The notes below the pieces were generated by a model that was not told the DNA's origin, made no database searches, and saw nothing but the letters and a program-made list of their open reading frames with translations. Made by a program: the position numbers and the translations under genes. From CAJBVG01 sp044376465 (GTDB lineage Bacteria; Bacteroidota; Bacteroidia; Sphingobacteriales; Sphingobacteriaceae), in NCBI GenBank assembly GCA_044376465.1, contig JBILKW010000112.1, forward strand, positions 1 to 7,365: a DNA stretch of 7,365 nt. Reading direction: 5' to 3'. Below are positions 1 to 7,000 of the stretch, one piece after another. Position 1 is the first letter of the stretch. Every line of letters starts with the position of its first letter.

Positions 1-2829
1 GATACTGCCGGTGCTGGAAGATGGGCAGATTCATTGATGAGAAACATGAGCCAAGACGAAAAAATTGGTCAGTTGTTCATGGTGGCAGCATATTCTAATA
101 GAGATTCTACTCATTTAAAGGAAATTAAGAAACTTGTACAAAATTATTATATCGGTGGATTGTGTTTTTTCCAAGGCGGGCCAATGCGCCAAGCACAACA
201 AACTAACCTTTATCAATCTTTTGCAAAAGTTCCATTGCTTATTTCTATTGATGCCGAATGGGGTTTATCTATGCGATTAGATTCAGTAGTTCGTTACCCT
301 AAACAAATGGCCATGGGCGCCATTGCTGATAATCAACTTATTTATGATTTCGGTAAGGAAACAGCACGCCAATGCAAGCGAATTGGAATCCATTTAAATT
401 TTGCGCCTGTTGTAGATGTGAACAACAATCCAAAGAATCCGGTAATTAACGATCGTTCTTTTGGAGAAGACAAATACAAAGTTGCAGCCAAATCAATAGA
501 GTACATGAGGGGCATGCAAGATTGGGGAGTACTCGCCAACGCAAAACATTTCCCGGGACATGGAAATACGGATAAAGATTCGCATCTCTCGTTGCCAACC
601 TTAAACAGAACGAAAATACAATTGGATTCTACAGAGCTTTACCCTTTCCGTGAACTTATAAGCAGAGGCATAGGCAGTATAATGGTAGGGCATTTGTTTG
701 TTCCAGCCATTGATAGTTCTAAAAATATTGCATCGAGTATTTCTAAACCAATTGTTACCAATTTATTGAAAAATGATTTAGGATTTAAGGGATTAATTGT
801 TACCGATGCCTTGAACATGAAAGGAGTGAGCTCATTTTTTGTTCCGGGTGAAGTGGATGCAAAGGCATTGCTTGCAGGTAACGATATGTTGTTGTTTACA
901 GAGAATGTTCCGAATGCTTTTGTTGAAATAAAAAAAGCATTGGATTCTGGCTACATCAGTATGAAAGAAATCGACGAACATGTTTTTAAAATATTAGTGG
1001 CAAAATATTCGGTTGGTTTAAACAACTATTTGCCCGTAAACATGAGTGGAATTTATGAAGATTTAAATTCTAACGATGCAAAAATTATTAGCATGAAATT
1101 GTATGAACATGCCATTACTTTATTGGAGAATAAAAATAATTTAATTCCATTTAAAAATTTAGAAAGTAAAAACATTGCAGCCTTAAGTATTGGAGCCGAT
1201 ATTTCGAATGAGTTTTTATCGATGTGTAAAAACTATGCAAATATTACTCCATTTGCCATGAAAAAAGATGCTTCTTTAAATGATTTTGATTTTTTGGAGA
1301 AAAACTTAAATCAATATAATACTATTATTGTGGGCATACATGATATGAGTAGAAACGAATCGAAAAATTTCTCTATCAGTAAACAAACAAAGGATTTTCT
1401 TGGCAATTTAAGTAGGCATGCAAATGTTGTATTAGTGGTTTTTGGAAATGCTTATAGTTTAAGAAATTTTGAAAATTTAGCTCCAATTGTGTTGGCATAT
1501 GAAGACAATGATTTTACTAGAAGCCTTGCTGCACAAGCATTGTTTGGCGGCATCGCTATAACAGGTACATTGCCAGTTACGGCATCTAATGTTTTTAAAG
1601 GAGGCGATGGATATGTTATTGAAAATTCGATTAGGTTAAAATACACCTTACCAGAAGAGGTTGGAATATGTTCTAAATGTTTGAGTAAAATTGATGAAAT
1701 TGCTAACAAGGCAATTGCAGAAAGAGCCACACCAGGATGTCAGATTTTAGTAGCAAAGGATGGGAAAGTGATTTATCAAAAATCATTTGGCCATCATAGT
1801 TATGATGCCACTCAAGCGGTAAATAATACAGATTTGTATGATATAGCTTCGCTTACTAAAATACTAGCTACAAATTTGGGTGTAATGCAAATGTATGATG
1901 ATGGAAATTTGGACTTGAACAAAAAAATGGGCTCCTATCTTACGTATTTAAAAAAGAATGTAAAAAGATATGTACCGGTAGCTGATTTCTTAACGCATAG
2001 AGCAGGTTTAGTCCCTTTTATTCCATATTGGAAAGAGTCTATCGCTTATAATGATGGGCAAGTAAGTTACAGCACCGACTCGAGTTCTTTCTACTCAGTA
2101 AAAGTGGCAGATAATTTATTTTTGAGGTATGATTATCCCGAAAAAATGAGACAGAAAATGTTGAATTCGGAACCGAAAGAAGTTGGGAGATATATATATT
2201 CTGATTTGAGTTTTTATTATTTGAAAGATGTGGTTGAACAACATTATAAACAAGATATAAAATCTTTTACTCGCAACAATTATTATTCGAAATTAGGCTT
2301 GAAAACGATGGGCTATAATCCGCTCGAGCGATTCCCTAAAAGCAGAATCATACCAACAGAAAATGACACTACGTTTAGAAAGCAGCTATTAGATGGCTAC
2401 GTACACGACCCCGGAGCTGCAATGCTAGGTGGTGTTGGGGGGCATGCAGGTTTATTCTCTAATGCAAATGATGTGGCTATACTTATGCAAATGCTATTAA
2501 ACAAAGGGAACTACGGAGGTGTGCAGTATTTTAAACCTAGTACTGTTGAGAAATTTACGGCTAAATATTATCCAAACACTCGCAGAGGTTTAGGTTTTGA
2601 TAAACCAGATGCAAATCCTAAAAATTCTCCAACTTGTGCTTCAGCATCTTTATCAACTTTTGGGCATACAGGTTTTACAGGCACAGCTACATGGGCAGAC
2701 CCAGAAACAGGGTTAGTGTATGTTTTTTTATCGAACAGAATTCACCCAAATGCAGATAATAAAAAACTTGTTGAAAAGAATATTAGAACAGATATTCAGC
2801 AGGTGATATACGATTCGATGAAGAAATGA
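1..2829 (+). CDS. NagZ-type GH3 beta-N-acetylglucosaminidase fused to AmiE-like serine hydrolase (5' partial)
   Basis: Predicted bifunctional peptidoglycan-recycling enzyme. The frame is open from base 1 (DTAGAGRWADSL...), so the true start and an expected signal peptide lie upstream; the TTG at 34 is not the start. Numbering residues from that TTG, the GH3 catalytic domain covers about 1-330. It has the NagZ signature KHFPGHGNTDKDSH (171-184), with D182/H184 as the likely acid-base dyad, and the nucleophile D258 in TDALNM. A GH3 C-terminal-type domain follows (about 350-525), then a linker (RLKYTLPEEVGI, 534-545). The beta-lactamase-fold domain (about 553-930) has SLTK (S606, K609), YSD (722-724), GGHAGLFS (802-809) and HTG (878-880). 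By family knowledge, Bacillus subtilis NagZ and AmiE (YbbD/YbbE) act in sequence: NagZ removes GlcNAc and AmiE cleaves MurNAc from L-Ala. I infer the same two steps here. All catalytic motifs are intact and no frameshift is seen. The second domain could instead be an esterase or DD-peptidase. Confidence 0.93.
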   Translation, partial: DTAGAGRWADSLMRNMSQDEKIGQLFMVAAYSNRDSTHLKEIKKLVQNYYIGGLCFFQGGPMRQAQQTNLYQSFAKVPLLISIDAEWGLSMRLDSVVRYPKQMAMGAIADNQLIYDFGKETARQCKRIGIHLNFAPVVDVNNNPKNPVINDRSFGEDKYKVAAKSIEYMRGMQDWGVLANAKHFPGHGNTDKDSHLSLPTLNRTKIQLDSTELYPFRELISRGIGSIMVGHLFVPAIDSSKNIASSISKPIVTNLLKNDLGFKGLIVTDALNMKGVSSFFVPGEVDAKALLAGNDMLLFTENVPNAFVEIKKALDSGYISMKEIDEHVFKILVAKYSVGLNNYLPVNMSGIYEDLNSNDAKIISMKLYEHAITLLENKNNLIPFKNLESKNIAALSIGADISNEFLSMCKNYANITPFAMKKDASLNDFDFLEKNLNQYNTIIVGIHDMSRNESKNFSISKQTKDFLGNLSRHANVVLVVFGNAYSLRNFENLAPIVLAYEDNDFTRSLAAQALFGGIAITGTLPVTASNVFKGGDGYVIENSIRLKYTLPEEVGICSKCLSKIDEIANKAIAERATPGCQILVAKDGKVIYQKSFGHHSYDATQAVNNTDLYDIASLTKILATNLGVMQMYDDGNLDLNKKMGSYLTYLKKNVKRYVPVADFLTHRAGLVPFIPYWKESIAYNDGQVSYSTDSSSFYSVKVADNLFLRYDYPEKMRQKMLNSEPKEVGRYIYSDLSFYYLKDVVEQHYKQDIKSFTRNNYYSKLGLKTMGYNPLERFPKSRIIPTENDTTFRKQLLDGYVHDPGAAMLGGVGGHAGLFSNANDVAILMQMLLNKGNYGGVQYFKPSTVEKFTAKYYPNTRRGLGFDKPDANPKNSPTCASASLSTFGHTGFTGTATWADPETGLVYVFLSNRIHPNADNKKLVEKNIRTDIQQVIYDSMKK

Positions 2830-2835
2830 AATTGA

Positions 2836-2874
2836 ATTGTGAGTTGTGAATTGTGAATTGTGAATTGTGAGTTG
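2836..2874. repeat. Tandem repeat, five 7-bp units (RTTGTGA)
   Basis: Seven bases after the GH3 stop codon, five consecutive 7-mers read ATTGTGA, GTTGTGA, ATTGTGA, ATTGTGA and ATTGTGA, followed by a partial GTTG. The only differences between units are A/G at the first base. The block lies between convergent genes and outside any credible coding frame. From memory, similar AATTGTGA-type runs recur between genes in some Bacteroidota and are sometimes mis-annotated as peptides rich in H-N-S-Q-F-T. That recollection is not tested here. The function is unknown; slippage-prone intergenic DNA is the simplest reading. Confidence 0.85.
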
Positions 2875-2896
2875 GAACTCGCTAATTCGCAAGTTC
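2875..2896. terminator. Weak inverted repeat between convergent genes, possible bidirectional terminator
   Basis: The arms GAACTCGC (2875-2882) and GCAAGTTC (2889-2896) pair at seven of eight positions around a 6-nt loop. The hairpin lies where the plus-strand GH3 gene and the minus-strand tdh cluster converge, so both need to end near here. No T-run follows on either strand, so it is not a canonical intrinsic terminator, and the pairing may be a by-product of the repeats. Low confidence. Confidence 0.2.
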
Positions 2897-2913
2897 GTTA
2901 ATTCGCAAGTTCG
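2882..2913. repeat. Tandem duplication of a 16-bp unit (YTAATTCGCAAGTTCG)
   Basis: Two adjacent 16-mers, 2882-2897 and 2898-2913, differ only at their first base (C versus T). The 7-mer array ends eight bases upstream. On the minus strand the repeat is the 3' end of the small gene at 2882-3079 and encodes its last residues and its TAG stop. The unit is not a multiple of three, so the two copies are read in different frames (NLRI- then -ELAN). This suggests the repeat arrived or expanded at the gene end rather than evolving as coding sequence. Confidence 0.85.
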
Positions 2914-3079
2914 AATATTTCCTGCGCCATTTGTTAAATAAAAACTTATACGAATGGTCGAAACTTTTGGGACCCATTTCGGCATATTCGGTTTCTAGTT
3001 TTTTGCAAAGTGCAGCTTCGTGCTCCATAAATTTTTGGAGGTCAATTTTTTTCTTTGCAAAAAACTCTTCGAAACTCAT
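2882..3079 (-). CDS. Small charged protein of unknown function, coupled to tdh
   Basis: A 65-residue protein that I cannot assign to a named family. The ATG at 3079 is chosen because it starts 2 nt after the tdh stop (TAA-AA-ATG), which suggests translational coupling. Extending upstream would overlap the end of tdh out of frame. The protein is hydrophilic and lysine- and glutamate-rich, with an N-terminal MSFEEFFAKKKIDL, a likely helical centre (KFMEHEAALCKKLETEY), and then a GPKSFDHSYKFLFNKWRRKY segment. It has no signal peptide or membrane segment, so it is probably cytosolic. The arrangement MSFEEFF...SFDH...FNK-(L/W)RR resembles, from memory, short conserved hypothetical proteins of Bacteroidota, which supports a real gene. 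The last residues (NLRINELAN) and the stop come from a 16-bp tandem repeat, so the ancestral C-terminus was probably near the KWRRKYS residues. A chance ORF is less likely but possible. Confidence 0.7.
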   Translation of the reverse strand: MSFEEFFAKKKIDLQKFMEHEAALCKKLETEYAEMGPKSFDHSYKFLFNKWRRKYSNLRINELAN

Positions 3080-3081
3080 TT

Positions 3082-4026
3082 TTATTTTTTTAGGTTGATG
3101 ATCATATCGTCTACTAACCCTGGCAAATCGAAATCGTTTTTCCAAGCCCAATCTTTTCTTGCAAAATCGTCGTTAATGCTCTTCGGCCACGAATCTGCAA
3201 TTGCCTGTCTTGGGTCGGCACTTACGTATGATATTTTAAAATCTGGCAAATGTTTCACAATTTCGGCGGTTAAGCTTTTTGGGGTAAATGACATGGCTGC
3301 TATATTGTAACTCGATCTTATTTTTACATCGGCTGCGTTAGCATCCATAATGCCAATGGTTGCTTTTATGGCATCTGCCATGTGCATCATTGGTAGTTCT
3401 GTATTTTCAGATAAGAAACATTCGTATGAATTGCTTTTTAATGCTTCGTGGAAAATGTGTACGGCATAATCTGTTGTGCCACCACCCGGTGCCGACTTCC
3501 ATCCAATTAAACCTGGATAACGTAAGCTACGTACGTCAAGTCCGTATTTCAAAAAGTAATATTCGCACCAACGTTCGCCTGCTAATTTACTGAAACCGTA
3601 CACTGTGTTTGGATCCATAACGCAATACTGTGGAGTGTTTTGTTTGGGTGAGTTCGGTCCGAAAACTGCAATAGAACTTGGCCAATATACTTTTTTTACA
3701 CCGTACTCAATTGAAAAGTCGAGTATGTTTAATAAGCCTTCCATGTTTAACTCCCATGCTTTCTTTGGTTTTTGTTCGCCAACCGCAGAAAGCAAGGCAG
3801 CTAATAAATAAACTTGGGTAGGTTTATATTTTTCGAAAATTGCTTTTAATCCTGTTTTATCTAAAACATCAGAAACTTCAAATGGACCTCCGTTTAATAT
3901 ATCGTAATTTGGTTCTTTAATATCTGTAGCAACTACATTGCTACCTCCGAAAATATTTCTTAACTCGTTTACTAGTTCTGTTCCAATTTGACCGTTAGAA
4001 CCTATAACTATAATCGTTTCTTTCAT
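3082..4026 (-). CDS. tdh: L-threonine 3-dehydrogenase, SDR (epimerase-like) type
   Basis: A 314-residue cytosolic enzyme predicted to oxidise L-threonine with NAD+ to 2-amino-3-ketobutyrate, the first step of threonine breakdown to glycine and acetyl-CoA. It is an extended SDR protein related to UDP-galactose 4-epimerase, not the zinc-dependent Tdh of E. coli. Visible features are the Rossmann motif GSNGQIG (9-15), an acidic D35 at the end of the second strand (NAD preference), catalytic Ser in WPSSIAVFG (S117/S118), and YGFSK with Y143 and K147. The segment RYPGLIG...PGGGTTDYAV (169-189) is characteristic of SDR-type threonine dehydrogenases and separates this protein from sugar epimerases. 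The ATG at 4026 is preferred because the Rossmann strand begins immediately after it. The in-frame TTG at 4047 lies inside a possible promoter box. The partner gene kbl is not present. The large lamin-tail gene ends 41 bp upstream, so either co-transcription or an own promoter is possible. Confidence 0.92.
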   Translation of the reverse strand: MKETIIVIGSNGQIGTELVNELRNIFGGSNVVATDIKEPNYDILNGGPFEVSDVLDKTGLKAIFEKYKPTQVYLLAALLSAVGEQKPKKAWELNMEGLLNILDFSIEYGVKKVYWPSSIAVFGPNSPKQNTPQYCVMDPNTVYGFSKLAGERWCEYYFLKYGLDVRSLRYPGLIGWKSAPGGGTTDYAVHIFHEALKSNSYECFLSENTELPMMHMADAIKATIGIMDANAADVKIRSSYNIAAMSFTPKSLTAEIVKHLPDFKISYVSADPRQAIADSWPKSINDDFARKDWAWKNDFDLPGLVDDMIINLKK

Positions 4027-4044
4027 TTGCTTATGTTGTATAGG

Positions 4045-4052
4045 CAAATGTA
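4045..4052 (-). promoter_or_regulatory. Possible Bacteroidota -7 promoter box for tdh
   Basis: On the minus strand these bases read TACATTTG, an exact match to the Bacteroidota -7 consensus TAnnTTTG, ending 18 nt before the tdh ATG. It lies in the 41-bp gap after the large gene. The companion -33 TTTG is not at the expected distance: the nearest one, at 4085-4082, is about 29 nt away rather than about 20. The box may therefore be chance in AT-rich DNA. No clear Shine-Dalgarno sequence precedes the tdh start, which is usual in this phylum. Confidence 0.3.
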
Positions 4053-4067
4053 AAATATTTAAACGAA

Positions 4068-7000
4068 TTAATAATGTACTGCAAAAGGTAATTTATATTG
4101 CTGATTTTTACCATTTTCCGAATAACATTCGATGCTTAATACATAGGTGCCCGCAGGCACTAATGAACCATTGTTAGCTAAATCCCACTTTACCATACCC
4201 GAATTTCGGACACTTAAGCCATGCATTACTTCTGATATAAATGCCCCTGAAACACTAAATACTTTAACATTCATAAACACTGTTTCTCCTTCTATATTAT
4301 AATTTATTTCTAATGCAGATTTTGATCCATCTAACAATGGTTTTAAAAGGTTGTTACTTAACCAAAAATCTTTATTTATTTCTTCGTCTTCTTCAGAAAA
4401 TTGCGAGTTTTTACCTGTTGGGCTAGCCCTACCAATATTATCACTTGCTGATGCCCAGTTTTGAGAGTTATCTTCAAGATGATACATCCTCTTCCTTTCT
4501 AAACTTCGGCCTTCTATCTCATCCATCCAAGAGTAATGCAATTGTTTACTATAAACAAATTTATCTAGTAGTTGGTCTTGCTCATTCAGTAGGTAAATTA
4601 TTCCAACATCGTCGGGCATACTTGGCATTTTTTTACACTCGAATAGATGTTCTGGTTTTGCAATGGTGTACCTATTGAATACATCTTCGGAATTTAATGT
4701 AAATGCTCGGTATTCCTTAGGTTTTATGTATTTGTATTTATTATTCGGAAGTAAATTCTCGTGTAAAGTATAGCGCTCTTTCCCATTGCTAAACGATAAA
4801 TCTTCTACATTTATTATTTTACCGCTTGCATTGTAAATTTCAATAAAGTCATATCCATTTGGCTCTGGGTTAAATAGTATTTCTGATAGTAACAAATCAG
4901 ATTTTTTGGGAATGTATTTTTTGTGAATATCTATAGTCGTATCTATTCGCATACCAATACAATTTTCAATATAGAGTTCTATGGTAAATAATTCACCTTC
5001 TTTAAAATTTGAAGGAGATTTCAATAAGATACTTCCATTCTTACTAACTTCATATTGTATAGGTTTTTTGTAATTATCGATAATTAAAATGTTTGTCTCA
5101 CTATTCATTTCTTCGTTTAGTTGAAGTTCAACTTCATTATCGTTTGTTAACACGTAGTTTTCTACAAATATTTTTGGAAAGCTAAAATCTTCAATACTTT
5201 CATTTTGTGCGCCAGGGCTACCGCCAAGTTCATTTATACTGGCTTGCCAAGTATGCCTGCTTTTACAATTCCAAGTATTGTTAATTTTGCTGTAAGAATA
5301 GCCTCCCTCTTGTTTTTCTTTTGGCATTGTTTTTACATCATAAAAAACCCTTTCTATTAGTATTTTGTCTAAGGTTAAAATACTAATTGTATCTGCCTCA
5401 TTGCCTAAACTTGGTAATTTGTTTAATGCAATTACTCTTACATCATCGCCCCAGCTAAACCTGTAATTTTTATGGCTCAATACTACCGCTTGCTCCGCTT
5501 TCCAATTTTCTATTTCTACTAAAACAGTGTCTTTTGTATCAGCTATATAGAAACTGCTAAATATTATTTCTTCGGTCGATTTGTTGAAAAGCTCTATATA
5601 CTCGCAATCTGGTAAGCCTCTACTAGGACTTGGATCTGCCATGATTTCTGAAACTGCAATTTCATCCTCGGGTTGCTCTATTTCTAGTATTCGTATTGGA
5701 TAAATAATATTGGTGTCATTACGTCCGCAACTTGGGATGTATTGGCAAATTAAATTATAATTCCCTGCTGGTAAAGCATTGTTAAATGTTAAAGTTGCTC
5801 GTTCATAATAAGGCGAATCTAACTTTACATCTTGCGGAAAAAATAATTTAGATTTTACCCCAACAAAGTATAATTGAGCCGGGTTTATTAAATACCCTTG
5901 CACAGGTTTACTAAAGCCTACACTAAATTGCTGATTATTTTTATTTCTGAAAAACTTTACAGATAGGGCTCTTTTATCTGCAAAAAAATCGGCACTAGTA
6001 TTTTGTACTCCGGGACTTCCACCTCGTTTATTAGTGGAAGCTGTCCATCTGTTTATTTCATTACATCTAGTGTAGGGGTCAATTAATTCTAAGCTCCAAC
6101 CTCCATCTTTTTTTGTAAGATCTCTATACCATGAATTTTTATAACTCACTCTATCAATCAATCGCCCAGCTTTATTAAATAAGGTAACCGTGCTTGCCGT
6201 ATTACTTAAACTTGGGAAAGTATTAAAACTTACTACTGTTCCGTATTTTTTTAACTCAAAAGTGTCGACTGTTGAGCCTACTAAAATATACTCGTTTGGT
6301 TTTAATATATACCTTGGCATTATAAGCCTAGTAGTACCAATATTCAGCACGTACGATGATAAGTTGATGTAATTGTTGGTAGTGTTAAATAACTCAATGT
6401 ACTCTGCTTCGGCTAGTGCAATCGCAGGACTAGGGTCTATCATCAATTCATTAATTCGTATTAAACTAGTATCATCATCATTCCGATATACAAATGAAAA
6501 TATTGACTCGTCTAAACTTAGCCCATCACAAGTTTTAATAGTGTTTAATTTAAATTGATAGGTATTGTTGTTTCTAAATTTTGTATTAAACACTAAAATG
6601 TATTCTGAATAATAATCGTTCAACTTTACTATTTTCTTTGGGGATAAAGTCGGGTTGTTTATCTGATAACTTTGAAGTTTGAGACTAGCAGAACTATCTG
6701 CAGATGCATTAAAACGTATGTATATGCTGCTATCATTCAAAAAATCAAATTGATAAACATAAAAGGAAGATTGCTGATTTGCTTTCCATAATGAATTTAA
6801 TTGACCAGGGCTACCGCCAGATTTTTCGCCACTTACTTCCCATACATAAATTCCATCACAAGTTTTGTTTGATTGTGTGCATTCTAAGCTATAACCACCA
6901 TTGGCTTTGCTTTTATTTTTATACCAAGTAGTATTGTAATTCACCTCGTCGATAAGTGTACCATATTTATCGATTATTTTTAATAATCCACTTGTATTTC

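Noticed and set aside
342..1730. Minus-strand frames inside the GH3 gene (342-539, 1452-1730)
   Set aside because: Antisense to conserved catalytic-domain coding sequence, with no independent evidence.
1831..2829. Antibiotic-resistance beta-lactamase
   Set aside because: The SxxK and HTG motifs are there, but the domain is fused to NagZ and carries YSD and GGHAGLFS motifs like AmiE/esterase proteins, so resistance is not supported.
2728..2985. Minus-strand frame of 85 codons covering the repeat junction, with a H-N-S-Q-F-T-T-H-N-type peptide
   Set aside because: It overlaps the end of the GH3 gene antisense and the small gene in another frame. Its composition is produced by translating the 7-mer repeat, a typical spurious prediction.
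3080..3151. Longer version of the small gene starting upstream of the ATG at 3079
   Set aside because: The extra residues (MGLEKRFRFARVSRRYDHQPKKIK) would be read out of frame across the conserved end of tdh. The ATG directly after the tdh stop is more natural.
3360..3811. Plus-strand frames opposite tdh (3360-3593 and 3605-3811)
   Set aside because: Antisense to a well-supported enzyme gene, with no recognisable protein features.
4027..4047. Seven-residue N-terminal extension of tdh from a TTG at 4047
   Set aside because: It is not part of the Rossmann strand, and the TTG falls in the possible -7 box. The ATG at 4026 gives the usual SDR start.
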